Assembly (NCBI GenBank): GCA_019802505.1
Contig: JAFMOC010000011.1
Coordinates: 1,133,001 to 1,197,000 of the forward strand
Reading direction: 5' to 3'
DNA length: 64,000 nt
From: Corydoras sp. C115
Taxonomy: Eukaryota > Chordata > Actinopteri > Siluriformes > Callichthyidae
A program made the translations under genes and the position numbers. Positions 42,414-53,418 of this stretch are shown here, in pieces (within the stretch, counting starts at the first letter, position 1; each line of letters opens with the position of its first letter). The notes under the pieces are model-generated. The model was given only the letters and a program-made list of their open reading frames with translations. It made no database searches and was not told the DNA's origin.

Positions 42414-42829
42414 AATAAACCTCATCTTGGCTTCCACCAAGGTAGCCTTAAAGTTCCCCAAATCGACAAAATTACACTAATGCTCAACCATTGTAGTTCA
42501 CATAAATGGCATATTGCTTTACCATTTTTTGAGAGCCAACTTCCAATTGCTGCTTCATGGTCAGTTCAACTTTTAAAAGTGGGGCTAATCCTTTAAAATT
42601 GAATAAAATCCACCTCTTGTGGGAGAATGCTGCGCTTTGTCACATAACATTGCCAGTGGTGTATATTGTCAAAATAGTACTAGGAATTGACAACCTAGAA
42701 TTAAAGCCAGGCAGCAGAGAGAATGGTCCAAATGTCTATAAACCATCAGAAGTCACCCACAATAATTAGATCCCAACCTATTTCGATTTAGAAAGCAAAA
42801 CCATGAACTATTAGGAAGTTTGTTGAAGC

Positions 42830-43050
42830 ATTCAAGTATTCAAGTATTTTATTCAAGTATTTTATTTTATTTTATTTATTCCACAATATAAAGTACAGTA
42901 CACTATATGTGGAACGAGACAGCGTTCCCCAGGAACAAGGTGCTACACATAACAGCTACTATTCAACCAACATAAAGTGCACGTGTGCAAACACAAGGAT
43001 CACAATAAATACAGGACGATACACAGTACAGTAAACAATAAACATTCAAG
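42830..43050 (-). repeat. LINE 3'-UTR fragment with (ATAAA)n tail
   Basis: Reverse complement contains TGAATGTTTATTGTTTACTG, GTAGCACCTTGTTCCTGGGG and GTCTCGTTCCACATATAG, ending in (ATAAA)n and CTTGAATA repeats. A relative in plus orientation lies at 45225-45445. Confidence 0.7.
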
Positions 43051-43059
43051 TAATGGTAT

Positions 43060-44230
43060 GAAGTAACATTACTACAGCAAAAGTAAGAAACAGTCGTATG
43101 CGGTAAAAGAACTTATAACATAAGTGTGTATAATGAACCATCAAGCTTCTTTAATTTTATAGCTCTGAATGAGGTTGGTGCCACACATTTTAAATTTCAT
43201 TGTTGCATATGGTGTTAATTATTGATTTAGTCATTATCGAATAATTAGAAATTAAAAATTAGTACATTATTATTCCTACTACTGCTATGTTATTTATGCA
43301 ATACTTAACCAAACTAAATGCTAAACAGACATCACATCCCAAAACCCAAAGAGTACAGCTGATCACTTTGAATTAAGGTTTTTTAAAACAAACACATGCT
43401 GTAAATGAAATTCCCAGGTTCATGTAAATAGAGATGGAATAAATGAGAATTGTTCAAGATTGCATAGAAGGACATTATAGACATGCAGCTAGGGCTAAAA
43501 TGTTACTAAATAAGAGTCACATGTCCTCTCTATGATTACCAGCAAAAATTTCAGGAATTTTCCTAATTTTACACACTGTAAATCTTAAATCCTGTAACAT
43601 ATTCTATTGTGTAATCCACCAACAAATGGACCCAACTTTGCTTGAAGATTTACTCTAAATGTTGTAAGCCTGTTAAAAATAATAACTAACGATAAATAGA
43701 TCTGCATTCAATTTGCTCAAATCCTATTTGATAGATCATTTGTAAATAATGAATGTTCTAACCATATAAACAAAAATTATGGTGTTTCACAAGGAATATT
43801 TTTAAAACCACCACATTTTGTATAATTAAAAAAATTTTTTTTTGATCAGACATAAGTTATTTAGGTATTAGAGTTAATTCAGGTCATGTTTCAACAGCAC
43901 TGGTATTGCTTAAATGACCTTATTTTTCCTGCATAGCATCTACATGTTAGACCAGGAAGATGCACATTATACCAGATGTTTCAGTAAAGCTTTAAATAAA
44001 TTTGTTGGTTCAGATGGATAAAAATGCAGAAGATTAAGTTTTGACTAAAACCAGAAGCATTGGTAATATTAGCCTCACTGTTCTGCATATTACTAAGCTT
44101 CTCTATGCAGTGCCTTCATGTGATCTGCTTTCTCCGCCTCAGTGACCACTATTTGAAGGTCAAACCAGGTAGCAAGCTGCACATACCTCAGTAGTTCAGG
44201 TAACAGAAAAACAGCTTGTAATAATTATTT
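43060..44230. other. Intergenic stretch upstream of clstn1, nothing recognised
   Basis: AT-rich. No open frame of note and no repeat family recognised. Confidence 0.5.
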
Positions 44231-44239
44231 TATACATTT

Positions 44240-44640
44240 TTATTACATTTAGTCATTTAGCAGACCCTTTTATCCAAAGTGACTTAAAAATTAGAACAAC
44301 ACAAATCAGTAGTTACAGAGAAAACAGCTACACTCTAGAATTATCACTATCCTATTCTGCACCCCCCACCCCGACTCATGACTCTGCCTTACAGACAGAT
44401 TTGGGATGAACGTATCACAATTTTGCAGTAGTAAATGCTACAGAGTGATAATTAGCTCCACGGTGAGGTGGAATCACCGGGCAACATTCATCACTAGAGC
44501 AAAGAGAACAAGTTGAAAAAATATATTAAGGAAAAGAGGGGCAGTTTCAGAAATTGTCCTGTAGGCCAGAGTCAGTGGCTTGTATTGAATACGAGCAGCT
44601 AAAGGGAGCAAATGGAGAGAGTAGTGGAGTGACTTGATCA
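44240..44640 (-). repeat. L2/CR1-like LINE 3' fragment
   Basis: Tail TTTAGTCATTTAGCAGACCC at 44247-44266, TAGAATTATCACTATCC, and a reverse-transcriptase C-terminal stretch (GAATACGAGCAGCTAAAGGG complement). Same layout as 1690-2165. Confidence 0.75.
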
Positions 44641-45224
44641 GATAGTGTTTTGTCCAGTGTTTGTTTGATTTATCATAATATTATATTTACTTTGAAGCAA
44701 TAGAATAATAAATTTAAATATGCTATGTAAAAAATAAATATAATATAACAGGGCAAAGAAATATATTGTGGTACAGGAACAACAAGCAGATGGTTTGCTA
44801 GAGTAAGTCTGGCTTTGCTAGATGATTGTAGCTTAACACAAAGGGCATTTGTTTTTCTCTGGCAATACATGAACTGACTTAGAAAGCCCCCCCCCCAATC
44901 CCTGCCCATTGCCTATCCCTCTAAAGAATAGTGAGCTTATTGTAAACAGTGTCTAGAATAGCAAAGAACAATGTTTAAAGAAAACCACAGTATCAAGAAG
45001 GTTCATTCCTGACTTTGCAGAACCTACAGATATTGACTTAATTTTCCTAAAATCCAGGAAAACAAAAAGGAAGGTTGAAATATGGGTTTAAAAACTTCAT
45101 GAATAGGAATAAAACAGACATGAATACTATACATGAATATTGCACAATAAATAAACTTAAAATTTATACAACAAATGGACACATTTGCACCTTACAGCTC
45201 AAACTACTAGGTGTGGGCCACCTG

Positions 45225-45445
45225 TACTGTCCTAACATGCTGAATGTTTATTGTTTTGTATATTGTAAATTGACTTTTGTTTTTATTGTAATTATGTATT
45301 ACTCATGTTTACTGCACACACACTTTATATTGTGTTGTGTAGTTTACTATTCTACGTAGCACCTTGTTAATGGAAGACCATTACTTCAGTTCTGTTCAAC
45401 ACTGTATATGGTTGGAATGGTAACAAAAATTTGAACTTGAATATA
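45225..45445 (+). repeat. LINE 3'-UTR fragment
   Basis: CTGAATGTTTATTGTTTTGT, GTAGCACCTTGTTAATGG, CACTGTATATGGTTGGAATG and a TTTGAACTTGAATA end. Inverted relative of 42830-43050. Confidence 0.7.
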
Positions 45446-45695
45446 TGTTACTGTGAACAGTTAAATTAGCAGTCATGTTCACTTCATGGTGGTAATTGTG
45501 GTCATTACTGGACACAATTTTATCTTTGTGACACTAATAGTTTGAAAAAATGTATTAAAATAAAATTTTTGGAACCAATTTGAAATACCACAGGGCATGT
45601 GCACATTCGACATAACAGGCATAGTATTAAATCAATTGTTCCTGTAGCACAACGTGGTATGCCAGATAATGGTGTGGACATACAATACATATTTT

Positions 45696-46187
45696 CATTC
45701 ATTCATTATCTTCTGCTTTATCATATATTAGGGTCGCGGGGGTTCCCCATGCCCATCCAGGGGAGAACGTTTCGGGCACTGGGCAGATACACCCAGGACA
45801 GGGCGCCAATCCATCGCTGGGCACACACTCACTCACACAGAAACGCACACATACACACTCTATTTGGGGTAATTTGGAAACTGGAGAACCCGGAGGAAAC
45901 CCACGCGGACACAGGGAGAGCCCAAGGTCCTCCCAAGGTTTCTTCCTTGAATAACAACATAAAAGGGAGTTTTTTCTTGCCACTGTCGCTTCGGCTTGCT
46001 CTTTGGGGGTTTAAAGGCTTTTCATTCTGTAAAGCTGCTTTATGACAATGTACTGTTGTAAAAAGCGCTATATAAATAAATAACTTGAACTTAACTTGGA
46101 CATGGAAACTCCACCCAGATTGGGATTCGAACCGGGAATCCCTAGCGCTGAGAGGCGAATGTGCTAACCACTAAGCAACCGTGCGGC
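45696..46187 (-). repeat. V-SINE copy inside the MITE, itself interrupted
   Basis: Reverse-complement V-SINE from CATTCATTCATTATCTTCTG to CTAAGCAACCGTGCGGCC. Target duplications CAATACATATTTT at 45683-45695 and 46188-46200. The central domain is split by a LINE tail at 45919-46098. Confidence 0.9.
45919..46098 (+). repeat. LINE 3'-tail insertion within V-SINE
   Basis: GCCCAAGGTCCTCCCAAGG, TTTTTTCTTGCCACTGTCGC, TTGTAAAAAGCGCTATATAA and AACTTGAACTTAACTTG. It interrupts the V-SINE between ACACAGGGAGA and ACATGGAAACTCC. Confidence 0.85.
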
Positions 46188-46411
46188 CAATACATATTTT
46201 TCCTGATATATTTTATAAACTGCGCTCTGTTATTTGACCACTAGTTTGCAATATTTGATTGTTAGAGATACCAGAAAGATGAAAGCAGACTAGATTACTT
46301 CGCAAAAGTCCAGTTTATTAGCAGATTATTATTATGAAACAAACCTTGTTTTTTTACTATAGTGTTTGTAACTGTTTTATAAAAGCAATAAGACACTCGA
46401 GGTTGTGTATT

Positions 46412-46756
46412 CATTCTTTCATTATATTTAATTCTCTACTAGGGTCGTGGTGGGGGTTCCCCATCCCCATCAAAAGGAGAACGTTTCAGGTACTTGGCAG
46501 ACACACCCAGGACAGGGCATCAATGTATCGCTGGGCACACACTTAGTCACACATACAAACACACACTATAAAGGGAAATTTAGAACATCCAATTCACCTT
46601 GAATTCACGTTTTTGGACTGTAGGAGGAAACTAGAGTACCTGTAGGAAGCCCATGTGGACACAGGGAGAACATGGAAACTCCACCAAGATTGGGATTCGA
46701 ACTTGGAATCACCTGCGCTGAGAGACGATCAAGCTTACCACTAAGCCGCCGTTTCA
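46412..46756 (-). repeat. V-SINE copy inside the MITE core, 15-bp target duplication
   Basis: Diverged reverse-complement V-SINE. Duplications TCGAGGTTGTGTATT at 46397-46411 and 46757-46771. It splits the left arm of the palindromic core. Confidence 0.93.
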
Positions 46757-46771
46757 TCGAGGTTGTGTATT

Positions 46772-47265
46772 GAGATGATGTGAATAAATCATAGGAAGGA
46801 GGTGTAATTGTACTTTGCTACGTAATGTCCAACAATACCTCTTTATTTGTGATTTATGCACAATAATGCCAAGCCCTCTCGTACCTTATTGCTTTAATAT
46901 ACACCTAATTCATGTATGCCATATGTTGTTCCATGACGACAAACACATGTGGTACTTAAAAGTTTTGGTTTGATAATGGGTGGTACTTTGTCTAAAAAGT
47001 TTAAGAACTACTGTATTAAATGATACCTTGGAAAGCAACATCCCCTTTTTGTTAAAGTGAATTTGTCATTTCTTATTGGATAGAGTTGGTGGCGTGGAGT
47101 GTTAGCAAAGATCTGGCTATAAAGCTTCACTGTTGACAACAACACTGCTGACCTGTAAAAAAAAAAAATACAAAAGACCAGAAAACACAGGATTAGAACA
47201 CTGTACACACACCCAGGGCACCGCTCTATCCTCACCGTTCTGTCTACTGGTCCTGTTCTGACACT
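46772..47265 (+). repeat. Duplicated block A (copy 1)
   Basis: MITE 3' half plus right-flank sequence (TTGGATAGAGTTGGTGGCGT, ACTGTACACACACCCAGGGC, GTTCTGTCTACTGGTCCTGT). It recurs at 48505-48985 at high similarity. Confidence 0.9.
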
Positions 47266-47269
47266 TTAC

Positions 47270-48235
47270 ATTTAGTAAGGTGACATATCAATTTAATTTT
47301 TACAAATCTTTGGGGGTGGTTAATTGCGTGACATCATGACACAGCATCCCGACCTCAAATGCAAGGAGATGATTCAAATGTGACAAAATCATCCCAGTCT
47401 TAACTGATCATTCTTCCTCTTGCCGCTGCAGGACTTACACACCCTCCAACTCTCAAGCACGTCTCAAGCAGGACATTATGAAAGGGTCGGTGGGGAATTG
47501 TGGCAGAATTGTAGCACCACTGGGGGTAACTAACAAACCGACAGGAGATTCTGCTAATGATTGTTGGGCAGCTTTGATATGCAGGGGCAGGGCATGAAGT
47601 AAGGAGAGTGATAGCAGCAGTGACAGGGATACAGCATGACAGCAGATCCACCAGCCATCAGAATAGCATTTGTAAATACTGTACACCTCATTCAAATTAT
47701 TACAGAAATTGGATTTAAGTGAGCCCAATCAAAGTAAAACCATTTAAGAAGGATGTTCCACATTACAAAGCAGGCTACAGATTTCAAGCAATATACAGTA
47801 GGAATGAAAAAGGATCTCTCTGAGGCAGAAAAACATCAAATATTGCTATGCCTCAGACAAGTTTTCTGCAAGAAAATATTATCGGATTAAGAGAGCAGCT
47901 GCTAAAATGGCATTACAAAACAGCAAACGGTATTGGAAGCTGCATGTGCCTCCGGAGTTCTGCGAACCTCAAGGTTTAGCATCTTTCAAAGGCTTGTTGT
48001 TGTGCACAAACCTACTATTTGGCCACCTCTAACCAGCACAAACGGTTGCAGTGACAACAGACAGACAAATATGATGACTAATTTTCAAATAGTCTTGTTT
48101 ACTGATTAGTTTTGTGCAATCATGATCACAATGTATTATCTTATGCTGCCAAAAATACCTTTGTGTCAATGGCTGCTTTTGAACTTTAAAAGGTGCAAAT
48201 AAAAAGTGATGGCCATTTTTAGTTTTATATAAACT
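47270..48235. other. Single-copy stretch between duplicated blocks
   Basis: No protein-like frame convincingly conserved. 47380-47650 is less AT-rich than its surroundings. Absent from the second duplicate. Confidence 0.45.
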
Positions 48236-48237
48236 GT

Positions 48238-48504
48238 TTTTAAATGTTTTTTTTAACTATGCTTATAATTTGGAACAGTGCATTTTCATATTTTTACATT
48301 TTTTAAGAATTAACTGTTATTATTGAGACGTTTGCTCAATAAAATTTTATTTATACTTCAATGGTTTAATGGTTTTCATTTGTATAATGCATTTAGAAAA
48401 ATCTGCATTTATCTGTAAAAAAAAGTGCTTTAAGATCAGCTTCCTGTACAGTGAAACTGCAGTGACCATTCACAAAGAGTCTGTTGTGTGTTGGCTTTTT
48501 AAGG
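48238..48504 (+). repeat. Duplicated block B (copy 1)
   Basis: From the ATTTGGAACAGTG neighbourhood through GATCAGCTTCCTGTACAGTG to TGTGTTGGCTTTTTAAGGAT. It recurs at 49050-49323. Confidence 0.88.
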
Positions 48505-48985
48505 ATAAAAAATAGGAGGTATAACTGTACCCTGATATGTATCGCACCTGAAAAATACCACTTTTTTGTGATTTATTCACAATAATGCCACGTCCTCTCA
48601 TACGTTATTGCTTTAAATTTACACCTAATTGATGTTTGCCATATGTTGTTCCATGACGAAAAAGGTGGTACTTAAAAGTTTTGGTTTAATAATGGGTGGG
48701 ACTTGGTCTGAAAAGTTTAAGAACCACTGCATTAAATGATACCTCGGAAGTCAACACCCCCTACTTGTGGAAGTGAATTCGCCATTTATGATTGGATAGA
48801 GTTGGTGGCGTGGAGTGCAATCAAATATCTGGCTATAAAGCTTCCTGAAACAACAATGCTGACCTGTGAAAAAAAAAAAAAAAAAAAAGACCAGAGAACA
48901 CAGGATTAGAACACTGTACACACACCCTGGGCTCTGCTCTATCCTCACTGTTCTGTCTACTGGTCCTGTTCTGACACTTCAATTT
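48505..48985 (+). repeat. Duplicated block A (copy 2)
   Basis: Includes half of the palindromic core, the MITE right end AAGTTTAAGAACCACTG, the old target site CATTAAAT and the same flank as copy 1. An A-run of about 20 replaces 12 A in copy 1. Confidence 0.9.
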
Positions 48986-49049
48986 AAATTTTAATTGAGA
49001 ACTTTTAATGGTGCAAATTTAACAAATGACCCATAAAACTTATAAAAGG

Positions 49050-49323
49050 TTTTTAAAATAATTTGGAACAGTGAATTTTCATATTTTTTTACATTTTTAA
49101 AGAAAGAACTGTTATCATTGAGAGGTTTGCTCAACGATATTAGATTTATACTTAAATGGTTTAATGACTTTTTATTTGTATAACCCATTTAGAAAAAAAA
49201 TATCTGCAAAAAAATGCACTTTGAGATCAGCTTCCTGTACAGTGAATACTTTCACCACTGCAGTGGCATTATTAACAAGGAGTGTACTGCTGCTTACCAA
49301 GTTGTGTGTTGGCTTTTTAAGGA
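49050..49323 (+). repeat. Duplicated block B (copy 2)
   Basis: Counterpart of 48238-48504, with about 45 extra bases near 49245-49300. Confidence 0.88.
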
Positions 49324-49974
49324 TCGCTGTAATACCATGTACCACTTCTGAGCATGAACTTTGGCACTTATTCCTCCAGTGACAGATTATGGTAGGTGTA
49401 GTGCTGTCCTGCTTCCAGTGCCAGGTTCTGTCTGCTGCCAGATTGATGAAAGCAGTTTATGTGTAGAGTTTGGTCAGTGACTCCAGGTAGAATGTCTTAA
49501 TAAATGCACTTTGAAAAAGGCAAGTAAAAAAACACACACATACACTTATGGTACAACAAGTAGCACATTGTGGGACTGCAAATAAATAGCTATAGTCTTC
49601 AAGTGCAAATAAAAAGCTATAGTCTTCAAACAGACAGTTTTATTATAGTTAATAATTTAACAATTAAAGACTAAAACACATCTGCTCTAAATCATTTTAA
49701 TCATCACATTTTTATAATTATCGTTATTGGAAATGTTGTAATATCAAAGGATATCAAGAATTTAGGAATGTCTCCATATGTAATATGATTTACATGTTGA
49801 GTGTTGTACTGATTAAATAAAAGGTTTAACAGTTACATGTTTATACATTTTTTAAAACATTGACCCTTTGGTCAACATAAAAGCATGTTTTAATTATCCC
49901 ACTTCCACAAAAGCTCACACATGTCTGCAGTAAAATATTAAGCACCCTAGTGACAAACCATTTGCTATCTCTCT

Positions 49975-49988
49975 CACTCTCTCTCTCG

Positions 49989-50046
<58 letters not shown>
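49975..50046 (+). repeat. (CT)n(CA)n compound microsatellite
   Basis: CT-rich then CA-repeat tract. Open frames across it are artefacts. Confidence 0.95.
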
Positions 50047-50048
<2 letters not shown>

Positions 50049-50049
50049 G

Positions 50050-51430
50050 GAACTTTGCAAGAAGCAACCCCCAGAGATTCTTCCCATCCACTACCCCATC
50101 TGGTCTATAGTGGCTAGGCCACTTAAGGTTACACTCTTTTATTGCATTAAAGCAGGGGTCACTGCCACTCTGATGGAGGCAAAATGCACACAATAGTCCT
50201 TTACCGCAATTGCCATAATATTCTTACCAAGCAAGATGGTAAAAACACTAAATTCAAAACATTTTTACATAAGTTGTAAAATGTATGATTGTTACTGTGA
50301 ACGTGTTTGTTCTTTAAAACGTCACTTGAGCACAATAGTTGAAATCAGAAAAAGTACAATGAACTTATAGCCAAACTGGTCAAATGTACATGCTAGTAAA
50401 TTTTACACACAGCACATATGAACAATATAAGCTAAAGTGTATAAGAATTATAGACTTGTAAAGCACCTTGAGGGTTTGACTGTTATAATGTTGCATAGTT
50501 GTGAAAGAGAACACACAGTGGGGGAAAAAAAAGAAAAATTCACAATTAGTAAATTCACAATTGTTATAACTGTAACATTATTGACAATTATTTGCAATTA
50601 TTTACATTCTTATCAATGTGCCAGGTTGTTTTTAAAAGTATTGGAAGCAGGGGAAATGATATCTCTAACTGGCCACCGAAGTGAATCATTCGTGCAGTAA
50701 TACTTATGTTCTTAAACTTGACTGAAGATGCTGCAGCAACATTATTGCAAGTGCCAAACAACAAAAACGAAAAGGCTCCAAATCAATCTGTTCTAAGTTG
50801 CCAACAAAAAAATATGGAAACCCAGAGAGGACATGTGTTATTATTATTTGTTTTATTGTTATCATGAGATAACTAATTTATAAATATATATTTTATGATT
50901 TGGCTTGTTTATATACATATTTAATTTGGATTTATTTAATATGGTTTTAAATCTTAAATTTAAAAATGCATTTAATTGTAAAAATACAAGTAAATGCAGT
51001 TTTGTAATAACTGGTTTTCATGGTTTGGGTTGCAAACAGCCAATGCCATGGCTTGAAAGGACAGACCTGTATTGTAGGTGGTTCAAATGTAGTCTTTAAT
51101 GCAGAAGACACTGTGTGAAAACAACCACAACACAGCATTAACATGACAAACAATGTTCCAACACTAAATACTGGGAAAGGCAAGATTTTTAAACATATTG
51201 AGTGAATTCACAGGTTTTCTCCATAACAGGTTTTCTCCATAACTACTGATGGTGGTCTCATTTGTAAGTCGCTTTGGATAAAATGAAACACAGATGAACC
51301 AGATAGATCCGATTAACCAGAAAATTTATCTGAATTAATTAAATACAAGATCTTCACAAATGACAAATAATAATGTCCAGGTCAGCTGTGCCGGTAATAC
51401 CACCAGCAACCAGTAAAGGTTGCAATATAT
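50050..51430. other. Intergenic stretch, nothing firm
   Basis: No gene recognised. A short L2-type tail (TTTGTAAGTCGCTTTGGATA) is at about 51260-51279. Confidence 0.5.
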
Positions 51431-51436
51431 AGATAT

Positions 51437-51700
51437 TCATTCATTATCTTCTGCTTTATCCTCTATTAGGGTCGCGGTGGGGTTCCCCATGCCCATCCAG
51501 GGGAGAACGTTTCAGGCGCTGGGCAGATAGACCCAGGACAGGGCGCCAATCCATCGCTGGGCACACACTCACTCACACAGACACACTCTATATGGGGCAA
51601 TTTGGAGAATTCAATTGACCTTGATCCATGTTTTTGGACTGTGGGAGGAAACCGGAGAACCCAGAGGAAACCCACGCGGACACGGGAAGAACATGGAAAC
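51437..51700 (-). repeat. V-SINE copy lacking its tRNA head
   Basis: Well-preserved 3' and central domains (GGTTCCCCATGCCCATCCAG, GGACTGTGGGAGGAAACCGG). It stops at AACATGGAAAC, before box B. Confidence 0.9.
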
Positions 51701-52103
51701 GCATGGTAGAACATTATTTTAAGCCATGTACATTAATGAAAATAAACATCAATATAAGCAGCAACCCATTTCCCAGTGAGCACTAAGCCTGTATCTCATT
51801 CCTTTGCAATCAATGTTTAATTCAAAAACTGGACTAGATTATGCTGTGGAAGACCAGTTTATTAGTAATTAAAAGTTTTGAATGAACATATCTTATAGGC
51901 CAACCCTATGACAAAACAAATTCTAAAATATATATTTAAAATAATTTGGTATCAAACAAGACTAATAAGATCCTGTGCATTCTAAATTAACAGTAGTATA
52001 CAAAATTTAGCTGTTATCTGTTTGTTATGAGCCAAAGTTCATGATAAAACATGATTACACCTCACCATGGTGTTAATTCTCACACCGTAGCATTCTCCGT
52101 AGC

Positions 52104-52456
52104 TGTAACAGGTGCCTAGGGCACCTGTCACCGTTTCTGTGTTTCCCTTAGTTCTTTTGAGTTAATTAATGTTCATTTATCATTAGTTTAGTTAATTAAC
52201 TCTTTCTTGTTATTGGTTGTTTTGGTGCACGTGGTCGGATGTGTTTGTGTATTTATTTCCTGTGTTTTCCCGTCCTTGTTGCGCGTCTTAGTTTAATGTC
52301 CACTCGTTTTATGTACCGGTGTATTTGGTGTCACTACACCTTAATAAATTCTGTTCCTGCTACCTGCGTGCCTGGCTCCCTTCTGCGCGTTAGAGCGCTG
52401 CGGCTCTGCGCTTCCTATGCGCAGCCGCTCTTAGCTCCAGGTAGACGAGTGGGACA
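52104..52456 (+). mobile_element. Solo LTR (353 bp)
   Basis: Begins TGTAACAGG and ends GTGGGACA. A 5-bp target duplication, GTAGC, lies at 52099-52103 and 52457-52461. Contains AATAAA at 52343-52348 and GC-richer sequence (GCGCGTTAGAGCGCTGCGG) unlike its surroundings. No internal retrotransposon region is adjacent. The superfamily (probably Ty3-like) is inferred. It sits in an older LINE fragment (TTAATTCTCACACCGTAG). Confidence 0.8.
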
Positions 52457-52464
52457 GTAGCATT

Positions 52465-53405
52465 TTTATTTATTTATTTTTTAAACAAGATCGGTTAAGG
52501 ATTCCAAAGACCTGTGCATTCTAAAAACATGCCATATTTAGAATTTGTCATTTTATATAATCTTGAAATGTATATACTCATTCAAGTCAAGGTTACCTTT
52601 TTCAAAAAATTACTATTTAATAGTCACTAAAGTGAAGGCACTCATATATACTCCAATTCTTATTGAGTTATACAGTAATTCCTTTATTTCTTTGCTATAC
52701 CCCCAGTTAACTGTGGTATAGTACCTACAGTACATAGTTTGCTAGTTCTAAGCTCTGACTCATATCTTATATTTATATACATGTCAGTGGGATGTCACCA
52801 AAGATGAGTCACCAGTGGCACATCTTTGTTTGGCATTGGAGTATTTTAGGAGTTGGTCCCAGGATAACATTACATATCTGCTCTCTAAATTTAAGTTTTA
52901 TGTTTATGGACAGTGTAAATAATCATCCTTAAGGAGTACAGCATGAGATTAAATCTTACTTTCTGGTTCATGATATCTGAATTTCTGTATTATTTATTTT
53001 CTTGTAACTGAAATCAATCAGTTATATTTAAGCCTAGTTTATGTAGATGTATGATACCAGAGTACAAGCTTCATTACTCAGACACTTCCTAAAAATGCAA
53101 AAAATATGCAATAAAATTTTAATTCATGTCATATCTATAATTACTTGAACATTTATTTGATAGACAAAAAACTATTTTATTTCATTCTTTTTGTTAAATA
53201 GACCTACTGCTTTAGGTACATATCAATAACTTACTATACAAATACACTTTGTAGAACTAAGTTACAGACTGTGGTCCATCTGTTTCTCTGCTTAACACGT
53301 TGAAGCTATACACATGAGAATAAGCCTAGCTGAAACACAGAACACTGTCTGAAAAAAGCTTGGCACAGAGATATAATACTTACTGGCTAACGCAAAAATT
53401 ATATT
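52465..53405. other. Intergenic stretch, nothing recognised
   Basis: AT-rich sequence without gene or repeat assignable by eye. Confidence 0.5.
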
Positions 53406-53418
53406 TACATTACCTTTA

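Larger units (their letters stand above)
45633..47013 (-). mobile_element. hAT-type MITE, expanded by nested insertions
   Basis: Same family as 7435-7996 in opposite orientation. Left end CAATTGTTCCTGTAGCAC; right end AAGTTTAAGAACTACTG. A perfect 8-bp target duplication, TATTAAAT, lies at 45625-45632 and 47014-47021. Two V-SINEs with their own duplications sit inside it, and one of them contains a LINE tail. Confidence 0.85.

Noticed and set aside
50155..50175. CAGGGGTCACTGCCACTC as an hAT end
   Set aside because: No opposite end or 8-bp duplication found within several kilobases.
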